From Bog-473 sp963745665 (GTDB taxonomy: Bacteria > Actinomycetota > Acidimicrobiia > Acidimicrobiales > RAAP-2): a stretch of 64,000 nucleotides of DNA. Shown piece after piece: positions 16,509-24,393 of the stretch. The notes under the pieces are model-generated. The model worked only from the letters and a program-made list of their open reading frames with translations. It was not told where the DNA came from and did not search any database. The first letter of the stretch is position 1. Every line of letters begins with the position of its first letter. The stretch lies in assembly GCA_963745665.1 (NCBI GenBank), contig CAVUYE010000003.1, forward strand, positions 806,001 through 870,000. Direction: 5' to 3'. Both the position numbers and the translations under genes were made by a program.

Positions 16509-17705
16509 TTATCCGCTGATACCTGCCGCCCTGCAGTCGGCCGCGTACGAGCCGGCGCAAAGCTGCGATGCCGGCACGAAGTTGTCCTTGATCACGGTGG
16601 CGTTCATGTTCTTCGTAGTCACCCACTCGGGCTGCAGGAGCACCGACGGGACGCTGACCTTGGCCGTCGTGTCCTCGGTCGCTCCGTTCACCAACGCTGC
16701 GGGAGGCTTGGCGCCGGCTCGCAAGTAGAGGGCCAGAGCCACGGCAGACTCAGCCTCCAGGAAGATCGGCTTGTAGACGGTGCCGCACTGGTATCCGGAA
16801 AGGACATTGTCCAGACCGGTCAAGGTGGCGTCCTGACCCGTGGTCGGGAAGGTCTTGGGCTTCACGTGCAGCGATTGGAGGTACGTGATGATCGGCGCGC
16901 CAGTCTCGTCATTCGGAATGAGTGCCGAATTGACGCTGGAGTGCGCCGTCAAGACGGCCTGGAACTCGGTCTCGGCGGTTGGCGGGTCCCACGTGCCGGC
17001 AGTGTGGGCCACAGCGGTCCACTTCCCCGACTTGAAGAACGGGTTGATCACGGCGTCGTAGCCCTGCGCGAAGAGGGTCGCGTTGTTGTCCGTCACCGCT
17101 CCGTGCATGACGACGACCTTTGGCTTCGTGACGTGCCAGGCGGCCACGCAACTCACGAGGCCCTGGCCGATGAGTTGGCCGACCTTCACGTTGTTGAAGC
17201 TGACGTAGTAGGCACGGCTGCCTCCGAGCGTGAGCCGGTCGTAATCGATGACCTTGACGCCCCGCGCCTTGGCGTAGCTCTCGATCTGCGCACCCACGCC
17301 GGCGTCCAGCGGGTCGACGAGCAGCACCGTGGCACCGTTCGAGATGTCAGTCTGTGCGTCCGTCAGCTGAGTGGCGTCGCTGCCCAGTGCGTTCTGGACC
17401 ACGTACTGCGACGAGCTCAGCCCCGCTGTCTGGAGCGCCTTTGTGATGTCCGGCTGGTCGAATTCGACGTAACGGGTCGAGCTGACCGTGTCGGGCAGGA
17501 TCGCTGCCACCTTCCCCCTTCCGGCCGCGGCCAGAGACTTGAACTCCTTCATGACGCTGAAGTTGTTGGTGAACGAACTGACCGAAATGTTGGAAGGCCC
17601 GCTCACGCGAACTGAGGCCGAGGCCCCTCCACCTCCAACGCCGACCAGCGTCGCTGACAACGCGAGGGAGAGCCCCCCGAGCATGCCTGCCCTGCTGAAA
17701 CGCAC
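16509..17705 (-). CDS. Sugar ABC transporter substrate-binding protein (XylF-like)
   Basis: 398-residue exported binding protein. A Sec-type signal (LSLALSATLVGVGGGGASAS) is followed by a periplasmic-binding type 1 fold: KVAAILPDTVSSTRYVEFD, NGATVLLVDPLDAGVG, GVKVIDYDRL, then PKVVVMHGAVTDNN and FPTTGQDATLTGLDNVLSG, the xylose/ribose-binding pattern. No lipobox Cys is evident, so anchoring may differ from usual Gram-positive practice. GTG 17705 is chosen because AAGGAG lies five bases upstream; the nearby ATG is out of frame. First gene of the uptake operon, 160 bp after the ROK kinase gene. Confidence 0.88.
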   Translation of the reverse strand: MRFSRAGMLGGLSLALSATLVGVGGGGASASVRVSGPSNISVSSFTNNFSVMKEFKSLAAAGRGKVAAILPDTVSSTRYVEFDQPDITKALQTAGLSSSQYVVQNALGSDATQLTDAQTDISNGATVLLVDPLDAGVGAQIESYAKARGVKVIDYDRLTLGGSRAYYVSFNNVKVGQLIGQGLVSCVAAWHVTKPKVVVMHGAVTDNNATLFAQGYDAVINPFFKSGKWTAVAHTAGTWDPPTAETEFQAVLTAHSSVNSALIPNDETGAPIITYLQSLHVKPKTFPTTGQDATLTGLDNVLSGYQCGTVYKPIFLEAESAVALALYLRAGAKPPAALVNGATEDTTAKVSVPSVLLQPEWVTTKNMNATVIKDNFVPASQLCAGSYAADCRAAGISG

Positions 17706-17764
17706 ATTGTCTCCTTATGCTCCTGGTTCGCCCGGTTGAGCGAAACCTTGCTGACTGGGTTCTA

Positions 17765-17781
17765 CCCGTATGTCACGGGTT
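17765..17781 (-). promoter_or_regulatory. Inverted repeat upstream of the sugar ABC operon
   Basis: ACCCGT-N5-ACGGGT, a perfect six-base palindrome 60 bp before the binding-protein start. A second imperfect repeat (GGTTCGC / GCGAAACC) spans about 17731-17754. Either could be an operator for a sugar-responsive repressor, but no regulator gene is adjacent. No convincing -35/-10 pair could be fixed. Confidence 0.35.
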
Positions 17782-17864
17782 GTATTGCGGTTTTGTTGCA
17801 AGTTCGAGAACCATACCGAGGTCCTCCAGCCGATGCTGGGACAGCCTGTGAGCCGTCGTAGGGG

Positions 17865-18761
17865 TTAGGCCGGTCCGGTGGCCCGGGCCCATGCCGCGGC
17901 ACCGCAGAGACCGGCATCGTCACCCAGGGTGGAGCGAACAATGGTCAGGTCGTCGGGATGACGACCAGGGCGGTCCAGCACCATGGCGCGGAGGGGGCCG
18001 AAGAACTCGTCCTGGCGTCCGAGCCCGCCGCCGATCACGACGGTGCTCGGGTAGAAGGCCATGACCAGACTCGACACACCGGCGGCGCAGGCGGCGATGG
18101 CCTGCTCCCAGATGGCCAATGCCGTGGGGTCGCCGGCCGCTGCGCCGTCCTGGATCCCCCGTGCGCCGATGTCGCCCAGTCCCGCCTGGCGCGCCAGGCG
18201 GGCCACGCCACTGCCCGAGCCAAGTTCCTCGAGCGTCGACGGCGCACCCTCCCGCCAGGCGCGCCAGTCGATGACGGCATGCCCAACTTCGGCCAGCGAT
18301 CGTGGGCCTCGCAGCAGCCTTCCATTGTGGACCACCCCGGCGCCGATGCCGGTCGAGATGGTGAGGTAGGCGACTGCCGGGCTCGTCGCGCCGGCACCGA
18401 ACCAGGCTTCACCGACGGCGGCCAGATCGGCGTCGTTGGCGATGCTCACCGGCAGACCGAGATGGGCCGTGAGCCCGCTCGTCGACAGCTGCTCGGGCCA
18501 CCGCTGCGGGAGGTGGGGCGCCCAAAGGAGCCGGCCGGCGGAGTAGTCGACCACGCCGGGCAGCCCGACGACCGCATGCGTCGCCGTACCGTGTCCACGT
18601 TCGGCCGCCACGGTGGCGATGAGGTCTGTCAGCGACGCCGGGACGTCTGCGTCCGCGGGGGTGGGGGCGGAGCGACGCAGCAGGAGCGTGCCCTCAGCGT
18701 CCACCAGCGCGGCGCGCATCTGCGTCCCGCCGACATCGGCGGCCAGGACAGGTCGTGTCAT
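17865..18761 (-). CDS. ROK family sugar kinase
   Basis: 298-residue ROK protein, probably an ATP-dependent glucokinase-type enzyme. The ATP motif AADVGGTQMRAALVD opens it, IANDADLAAVGE holds the catalytic Asp, and ISTGIGAGVVHNGRLL the phosphate-binding region. The EVGH motif is present, but the CxCGxxGC zinc-binding cysteines that normally follow are absent (DWRAWREGAPSTLEELGSGSG). No helix-turn-helix is present, so it is a kinase and not a ROK repressor. ATG 18761 has AAGGA seven bases upstream, better than ATG 18776. It is co-oriented with and just upstream of the sugar ABC genes, suggesting it phosphorylates the imported sugar. Confidence 0.85.
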   Translation of the reverse strand: MTRPVLAADVGGTQMRAALVDAEGTLLLRRSAPTPADADVPASLTDLIATVAAERGHGTATHAVVGLPGVVDYSAGRLLWAPHLPQRWPEQLSTSGLTAHLGLPVSIANDADLAAVGEAWFGAGATSPAVAYLTISTGIGAGVVHNGRLLRGPRSLAEVGHAVIDWRAWREGAPSTLEELGSGSGVARLARQAGLGDIGARGIQDGAAAGDPTALAIWEQAIAACAAGVSSLVMAFYPSTVVIGGGLGRQDEFFGPLRAMVLDRPGRHPDDLTIVRSTLGDDAGLCGAAAWARATGPA

Positions 18762-18815
18762 CGCCGGATCCTTCATGCCCGCGCGCGTTCCTGCCGTCTC
18801 TTGTACAGCGGACCG

Positions 18816-19097
18816 CTACGCCGGCATCGCTTCGGGGCCGTACCCCGCCTTGCGGAGGAGGCGGCGAAGATCGGTCAGTTGCTCGGCATCGATGTCCTTG
18901 TGCCGTTGGGGGTCGAACGTCGCGCTCTCGTCGCCGATGGTTGCCAGGACGCGACCCTTGTGCGTCTCGTGCACCGTGGCCACCGCATTGAGTAGGGACA
19001 GGACCGTGTGCCATTCGATGTTGTGGCGCAGCGGGTGGTTGAAGATCTGCGCCAACGTGTCGCGCTGGTGGCTGTTCAGGTGCTCGGGCTCTCCCAT
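18816..19097 (-). CDS. Conserved actinobacterial hypothetical protein
   Basis: 93 residues from ATG 19097 (MGEPEHLNSHQRDTL), preceded by GAGGA at seven bases. The body HPLRHNIEWHTVLSLLNAVATVHETHKGRV followed by LRRLLRKAGY is a pattern I recall from small conserved actinobacterial proteins, with a weak resemblance to HicA-like folds (an IEW...L core). No partner antitoxin is adjacent, so a toxin reading is not supported. Divergent from the phosphoribosyltransferase gene. Confidence 0.6.
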   Translation of the reverse strand: MGEPEHLNSHQRDTLAQIFNHPLRHNIEWHTVLSLLNAVATVHETHKGRVLATIGDESATFDPQRHKDIDAEQLTDLRRLLRKAGYGPEAMPA

Positions 19098-19188
19098 GGG
19101 TCCATCCTCGCATTTGTGGCCCTTGTCATCGCTCCGGCGGACCGAATGGAGGCGCAGGGCAGGCTGAGGGGGGAGACTGCCTTGCATC

Positions 19189-19839
19189 ATGTCCCCGTTC
19201 TGCGATCGCATCGACGCCGGTCGCCAACTGGCTCACCTCGTGGCTGCAGCCGCGGGCCTGGGTGGAGACGGCATCGTGGTGTTGGGGTTGCCGCGGGGCG
19301 GGGTCCCGGTTGCCGCTGAGGTCGGGCGAGCTCTCGGTGCACCCCTCGATGTCATCGTCGTCCGAAAGCTGGGTGTTCCCTTCCAGCCGGAGCTCGCTCT
19401 CGGAGCGATCGGCGAGGACGGCGTACGGGTGGAGAACGACCGGGTAATCGGCTCCGCCGCACTGGGGTCACGCGATATCGAATCGATTGCGCGACATGAG
19501 CGCGCGGAGCTCGTGCGCCGTGCCCAGCGCTACAGGAATCGCCAGCCCCGGTTGGATCTACAGGGTCGCTGTGCCGTCATCGTGGACGACGGCATCGCGA
19601 CCGGCTCGACGGCCCGGGCCGCGTGCCTGGTCGCCCGCGCGCACGGTGCGTCGCGGATCGTGCTGGCCGTCCCGGTTGCGCCCGCATCGGTCGTGGCGGC
19701 GCTCGACGACGTGTACGACGACGCGCTCTGCCTGGCGAAGCCGGAGTCGTTCTACGCGGTCGGCGAGTGGTACGACGACTTCTCGCCGACGACCGACGAC
19801 GAGGTGGTCCAGTTGCTCCGTGGCGGTGCTCAACTGTAG
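19189..19839 (+). CDS. Phosphoribosyltransferase-domain protein
   Basis: 216 residues with a type I PRTase fold. The PRPP-binding loop is VIVDDGIATGSTARAA (around 123-138); the N-terminal LGLPRGGVPVAAEVGRALG and VVRKLGVPFQPELALGAIGEDG are the standard pattern of a stand-alone family often annotated as putative phosphoribosyltransferase in actinobacteria. Its actual base or substrate is not known. ATG 19189 has GGGGGAG upstream. It is convergent with the IPT/TIG protein, with a 10-bp overlap of the 3' ends. Confidence 0.82.
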   Translation: MSPFCDRIDAGRQLAHLVAAAAGLGGDGIVVLGLPRGGVPVAAEVGRALGAPLDVIVVRKLGVPFQPELALGAIGEDGVRVENDRVIGSAALGSRDIESIARHERAELVRRAQRYRNRQPRLDLQGRCAVIVDDGIATGSTARAACLVARAHGASRIVLAVPVAPASVVAALDDVYDDALCLAKPESFYAVGEWYDDFSPTTDDEVVQLLRGGAQL

Positions 19840-20543
19840 GTGAACGTCATGGCATTGGAAGCGCCGCCCGCCGTCGTGATGACCACTTGCGCCGAGCCTG
19901 CGCTCAGTGCAGGTGCCGTGACGGTGCAGGTGCTCTGGGCCGGACAGCTGGTCGGCGCCACCTGGCCGTTGAAGGTGGCGACAATCTGACCGCTGGAGCT
20001 CAAGAAGTTGGCGCCGACGACGGTAATGGTCTGCCCGGCCGCGCCGCTCGAAGGGCTGAGCGAGGAGATGAGGGGGGGACGGGCCGGAGCCACCGCCACT
20101 GTCGGGGGGGTCGAGGTCGGGATGGAGGTGGGCGCGGCTGAGGGAGTAGTCGTCGGGCTCCTCTCGGCGTGGGAACCGGTCGACGGCGAGTGAGCCGTCA
20201 CCGTGGTCGTGGCGACCGAGCGGGCGGCCGTGGCGGGCGGCGGAGGCGAGCCGCCGCTCAACGAGACGATCAACGCCACGGCGGCCGCCACGACGAGGGC
20301 GGCGACCACGGCGACGGAGCCGATCAGCCAGCGGCCGGGTCCGGCCGACCGCTGGTCTCCTGCGATCGGCGCCGGCGGAGGATCCACCGGTCTGACCGGA
20401 TGTCGCCCGCGTGGTGGCGGGGGAGGGGGGAGGGGAGCCCCACCCGCTGAGGCCCGGGCGCGCCGGACTGCACTCTCCATCGCCCCCAGGGCGCGCTGAC
20501 CCGGGGTGGCCGGGCCTGGCTCGGTCACGTGCTCGTCTGCCAT
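19830..20543 (-). CDS. Membrane-anchored IPT/TIG-domain protein
   Basis: 237 residues. A Pro-rich cytoplasmic N-terminus (PPPPPPRGRHP) is followed by one membrane helix (WLIGSVAVVAALVVAAAVALIVSL), a long Ser/Thr/Pro linker and a C-terminal IPT/TIG immunoglobulin-like domain (PLISSLSPSSGAAGQTITVVGANF ... VVITTAGGASNAMTFTYS). Two Cys in TSCPAQSTCTV could form a disulfide. The topology places the IPT domain outside the cell on a flexible stalk. Such domains bind carbohydrates or proteins, but no ligand is indicated here. Starts divergently from the CFA synthase gene. Confidence 0.75.
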   Translation of the reverse strand: MADEHVTEPGPATPGQRALGAMESAVRRARASAGGAPLPPPPPPRGRHPVRPVDPPPAPIAGDQRSAGPGRWLIGSVAVVAALVVAAAVALIVSLSGGSPPPPATAARSVATTTVTAHSPSTGSHAERSPTTTPSAAPTSIPTSTPPTVAVAPARPPLISSLSPSSGAAGQTITVVGANFLSSSGQIVATFNGQVAPTSCPAQSTCTVTAPALSAGSAQVVITTAGGASNAMTFTYS

Positions 20544-20626
20544 CAGAACCTCTGCTCCCTACTTGTTCCCCGAACCACGCCGTCCATTCACGGCATACGA
20601 TTGAGGGCGTTCACCAGGAGACAGTG

Positions 20627-21961
20627 ATGCGATCGGACCTCATCTTGAGGCCGCGCCCATCGCGGCCGCAGCAGAAGGAGCAAAGTGCCCACGACCGCAC
20701 GGCCGACGTGGCCGCTGCGATCGGACCGCTCCTGGCTCACTTCTTCGGCGGACCACCTCCGGTTCGTGTCGAGTTCTGGGACGGGACGTCGCTGGGGCGG
20801 TCGGGGGGAGCCACGCTGCAGGTCCGTTCACCCGATGCCGTGTGCCGGTTGCTCTGGTCGCCCGGGGAGCTCGGCCTGGCCCGTGGCTTCGTGATGGGGG
20901 ATCTCGCCTTCCAGGGGGACATCTTCGAGGTGTTGTCCGCCCTGCACGCCGCGGTTCCCGAGCGCATTCATGTCGGGTCCAGGCTTCCCTGGCAGGCTTT
21001 GCAGGCGGCGCGCCGCCTCGGGGTCCTCGGCCGGCCGCTCCCTCCGCCACCCGAGGAGGCGGCTCCCCGCGGCCGGCTGCATTCGCGCGGTCGCGATGCC
21101 CAAGCGGTGCAACATCACTACGACGTCAGCAACGACTTCTACGCCATGGTGCTCGGGCCGGCCATGACGTACTCATGCGCCCGGTTTGCGCCGGGGGTCG
21201 AGACGCTCGAGGCGGCCCAGGAATCGAAGCACGATCTCGTCTGCCGCAAGCTCGGGCTGCTGGAGGGGGCGGGGCAGCGGATCCTCGATGTGGGTTGCGG
21301 CTGGGGCACCTTCGCTGTGCATGCGGCCCGTCGCTACGGCGCTCGGGTCGTCGGCGTCACGCTCAGCCCCGCGCAGGCCCGGTGGGCGCGTGACCGGGTC
21401 GAGGCGGCCGGCTTGGATGGACAGGTCGAGATCAGGTTGCAGGACTACCGGGATGTGTGCGACGGCACATTCGACGGCATCGCCTCGGTCGGGATGTTCG
21501 AGCACGTCGGATCCGAGAAGAGTGCCGAGTACTTCGGGACCATGCGGCGCTTGCTGCGGTCTGAGGGCAGGCTGCTCAACCACGCCATCTCGAGCGCCGG
21601 CGGATCTCGGATCGGCCCACGTACGTTCATCGGGCGGTACGTGTTCCCCGACGGCGAGCTCATCGACGTCGGGGAGGTCGTCCTCTCCATGGAGGCGGCC
21701 GGGTTCGAAGTGCGCGACGTCGAATCCCTCCGGGAGCACTACGCCAGGACCCTGCGGGCCTGGGTCGCCAACCTGCAACGGCACTGGGACGCAGCGGTGA
21801 CCGAGGTCGGCATCCGGCGGGCCCGTGTCTGGCTGCTCTACATGGCGGCGTCGGCCAACGGATTCGAGGACGGCGGCATCTCCATCCATCAGGTGCTGGG
21901 CGTCGTCCCCGGGGTCGATGGTCACAGCGGCGTACCGCCCACGCGGATCGCATGGGTCTGA
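20627..21961 (+). CDS. cfa: Cyclopropane-fatty-acyl-phospholipid synthase family methyltransferase
   Basis: 444-residue SAM-dependent enzyme that adds a methylene or methyl group to unsaturated acyl chains of membrane lipids. QHHYDVSNDFYAMVLGPAMTYSCA is the CFA signature, ILDVGCGWGTFAVHAARRYG the SAM site, and IASVGMFEHVG the active-site region. The N-terminal 130 residues are the SCP2-like lipid-presentation domain of the full-length class. AGGAG at 20616-20620 supports ATG 20627 (or the adjacent GTG 20624). It is probably cytoplasmic and membrane-associated. Mycolic-acid-type modification is also possible for this family. Confidence 0.88.
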   Translation: MRSDLILRPRPSRPQQKEQSAHDRTADVAAAIGPLLAHFFGGPPPVRVEFWDGTSLGRSGGATLQVRSPDAVCRLLWSPGELGLARGFVMGDLAFQGDIFEVLSALHAAVPERIHVGSRLPWQALQAARRLGVLGRPLPPPPEEAAPRGRLHSRGRDAQAVQHHYDVSNDFYAMVLGPAMTYSCARFAPGVETLEAAQESKHDLVCRKLGLLEGAGQRILDVGCGWGTFAVHAARRYGARVVGVTLSPAQARWARDRVEAAGLDGQVEIRLQDYRDVCDGTFDGIASVGMFEHVGSEKSAEYFGTMRRLLRSEGRLLNHAISSAGGSRIGPRTFIGRYVFPDGELIDVGEVVLSMEAAGFEVRDVESLREHYARTLRAWVANLQRHWDAAVTEVGIRRARVWLLYMAASANGFEDGGISIHQVLGVVPGVDGHSGVPPTRIAWV

Positions 21962-22016
21962 GCGCGATCCGTACCCGCGCTGGCATCTGGGCGCATTTCG
22001 CGCGACCCTGAACCGA

Positions 22017-23096
22017 GTGTCGCTCGGCCTCGAAATCGTCGTCTGCGACGGCGACGAGACCGGGCAGGAGCTGCTCGAGGAGGCCTTGCGGGTGTTCGAT
22101 CCGCGTGTCCTCGGATTCGACGTCGAGTTGCTGCGCTACGACCTGTCCCTCGGGAATCGGCGGGCGACCGCCAACGAGGTGGTCCGCCAGGCCGCGGCCG
22201 CCATGTGCCGGACTGGCCTGGGGCTCAAGGCGGCCACGATCACGCCTGAAACCACCGGCGACGTGGGCAGTCCCAACCGCATCTTGCGTGAGGGCGTGGG
22301 GGGCTCGGTCATCGTGCGAACGGGCCGGCGCATCCCCGGGGTGGCCCCGCCGGCGTCGGTGGTGCACCCGATTGTCATCGTCCGCATGGCAGTGGGCGAC
22401 GCCTATGGGGCAGAGGAGAACCGAACGGGCGATCCCGGGAGCATGGCAGAGCAGGCGTGGCGGACCGAGCGCATCGATCGCTCGACGTGCCGCTCCGTGG
22501 CGGAGTTCTCGTTCCGCACGGCAGCCCCCATGGAGGCGTGCGTGTACGGCGGTCCGAAATGGACCGTCTCCACGGTCTACGAGGGGATGTTGAAGGAGGA
22601 GATGGACGCCGCCGCAGCGCGCTATCCTGCTGTGCCCTACCGTCCCGTGCTGATCGATGCCGCCTATGCCGGGCTGCTGACCGAGTCCAACGCCAGCCCG
22701 CTCGTGATCCCGGCCCTCAACCGGGACGGGGATTGCCTGTCCGATCTGGTCTTGGCCCTGTTCGGTTCCATCGCCGGCGCCGAATCCGTGCTGTTGGCCC
22801 TCGATGACGATCTCAAGCCGATCGTCGCCATGGCGGAGGCCCCTCACGGGACCGCCCCGTCTCTCATGGGTAAGAACGTGGCCAACCCCATGGCCATGCT
22901 CTTGGCCTGCGCTGCCGTGCTCGATCACGCGGCCCACGGCGATGCGGTCGTGGCCGAAGCGGCCGCCGGCATCCGCCGGGCCACGCTGGGCGCGGCGGCC
23001 GACGGGATCCGGACATTCGACCTGGGAGGAGAGGCGTCGACGTCGGAGGTCGTCGACGAAGTACTGGCCCGCCTCGGCTCCTTCGTCCACGACTGA
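22017..23096 (+). CDS. Isocitrate/isopropylmalate dehydrogenase family protein
   Basis: 359-residue beta-decarboxylating dehydrogenase. The conserved C-terminal motif AEAPHGTAPSLMGKNVANPMAML corresponds to the NAD-binding H-G-[ST]-A-P...N-P loop; the N-terminal GDETGQELLEEALRVF replaces the usual GDGIG. The region near ACVYGGPKWTVS ... VLIDAAYAGLL is closer to isocitrate dehydrogenase than to LeuB, but sequence alone does not settle the substrate. GTG 22017 lies 55 bp after the CFA gene. I could see no strong ribosome site, and the first residues (VSLGLEIVVCDGD) start right at the fold. Confidence 0.72.
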   Translation: MSLGLEIVVCDGDETGQELLEEALRVFDPRVLGFDVELLRYDLSLGNRRATANEVVRQAAAAMCRTGLGLKAATITPETTGDVGSPNRILREGVGGSVIVRTGRRIPGVAPPASVVHPIVIVRMAVGDAYGAEENRTGDPGSMAEQAWRTERIDRSTCRSVAEFSFRTAAPMEACVYGGPKWTVSTVYEGMLKEEMDAAAARYPAVPYRPVLIDAAYAGLLTESNASPLVIPALNRDGDCLSDLVLALFGSIAGAESVLLALDDDLKPIVAMAEAPHGTAPSLMGKNVANPMAMLLACAAVLDHAAHGDAVVAEAAAGIRRATLGAAADGIRTFDLGGEASTSEVVDEVLARLGSFVHD

Positions 23097-23477
23097 CGAT
23101 GGATTCCCGGCGACTTGGGGTTTGCCGATCCCGGTGATCGGGCATCAGCTGATGTGAAAACGCCCAACCTGGCCAGGAGGCCGGCGCCGCAGCGGTGGCC
23201 CTGCCTCGGTTCCTCCGCGTGCGGTCGAGTGCGTATCGACGCGCGCAGGAGAACGGTCCCTGCGTTGGACCACGTGTGCGTGTTTCCTGGAATGGGCCGC
23301 CGGCTCCCGGCAAACCGCCTGCAGCGAAACATGCAGGTTTCGCCTCATCCACGCGCGGATCGTTGCAATGAACCCGTGCAGACCGGTGTCTGACGCACGA
23401 CCCTTCAGTGCTCCACAACATTTCCCCTCATCCTGTGGATTTCCCGCACCATACGACGGTGGAACTCCGAGCTGCGA
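23097..23477. other. 381-bp intergenic region
   Basis: Between two converging genes. It holds one terminator-like stem (CCTGCA at 23318-23323 with TGCAGG at 23332-23337, eight-base loop, followed by TTT). No convincing coding frame is seen. Confidence 0.4.
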
Positions 23478-24377
23478 TCAGGTCAGGCCGAGCGGAGCGA
23501 ACAGGTCGCCGTCCTTGTCGATGCGCCGCAAGACGTCGGTGGTCTCGAACCGGAGCAGAAGAGGATCCTTTTTGGCGGCGCACCGGTGCACCTCGCCCGG
23601 GCTGACTGGTGTCGACACTGACGGAGTCGACATGGCCCGCACCGAGTAGACGGCCACCGTCGTCTTGGCGGCATGGTTCTGGCTCCAGTCGATCAGCACA
23701 CGTCCGCGGCGTAACGACCTGCGCATGTTCGAGACAACCAACTCCCGGTGATCCGATTCGAGCTTGCGGGCAATCTCATGTGAGCGGTCGCGCACGCTGT
23801 CCCAGGTCGTCTTCGGCCCGACGGCGGCGTAGAGCTGCAGCCCCTTTGACCCGCTCGTCTTGGCGAACGAGTCCGTCCCCTGCCGGGCGAGCTCGTCCAC
23901 GATGTACCCGGCCACCACGCAACATTCGACGATCGACGTGCCCTCGCCAGGATCGAGATCGAAGACCATGTAGTCGGGCGGAGCCGGGAGCTTGCGACGC
24001 CTGCCGACATGCCAGAGTGGGACGTGAAGCTCGATCGTCCCGAGGTTGGCGGCCCAGGCCAGCGTCGGAAGGTCATTGACCATGGCGTAGGGGATGACGT
24101 CCTGGCCGTCGTTGGCGGAGATGTCCACGGACGCCACCCACTTCGGCGCGTGGGATGGGATGTGCTTCTCGAAGAACGACTTGCCCTCAACCCCGTCGGG
24201 AAACCGCTTCATCGTGAGTGGTCTCTCCCGGAGGTGCGGCAGGATCATCGGGGCGACGCGCACGTAGTAATCGATGAGCTGACCCTTGGTGAAGCCATTG
24301 GAGGGAAAGAGCACCTTCTCGAGATTCGATACAGAGAGCTCCCGTCCCCCAATCGTCGTCCGCGTGGAGGCGGCCAT
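23478..24377 (-). CDS. ligD: LigD polymerase (primase-like) domain protein, NHEJ
   Basis: 299-residue archaeo-eukaryotic-primase-type polymerase that fills ends in non-homologous end joining. Catalytic acidic pair in VFDLDPGEGTS, SGSKGLQLY (nucleotide-binding Ser/His-type motif), and the third Asp in LIDWSQNHAAKTTVA. The N-terminal LSNLEKVLFPSNGFTKGQLIDYY is characteristic. ATG 24377 opens MAASTRTTIGG. It is encoded as a separate protein, not fused to the ligase, and lies 16 bp downstream of the ligase gene on the same strand. Full length for a stand-alone domain. Confidence 0.9.
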   Translation of the reverse strand: MAASTRTTIGGRELSVSNLEKVLFPSNGFTKGQLIDYYVRVAPMILPHLRERPLTMKRFPDGVEGKSFFEKHIPSHAPKWVASVDISANDGQDVIPYAMVNDLPTLAWAANLGTIELHVPLWHVGRRRKLPAPPDYMVFDLDPGEGTSIVECCVVAGYIVDELARQGTDSFAKTSGSKGLQLYAAVGPKTTWDSVRDRSHEIARKLESDHRELVVSNMRRSLRRGRVLIDWSQNHAAKTTVAVYSVRAMSTPSVSTPVSPGEVHRCAAKKDPLLLRFETTDVLRRIDKDGDLFAPLGLT

Positions 24378-24393
24378 CACAGGCCAATCCCGG

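Noticed and set aside
18816..19097. HicA-like toxin
   Set aside because: A weak resemblance only, no antitoxin gene adjacent, and the protein resembles a common small actinobacterial family.
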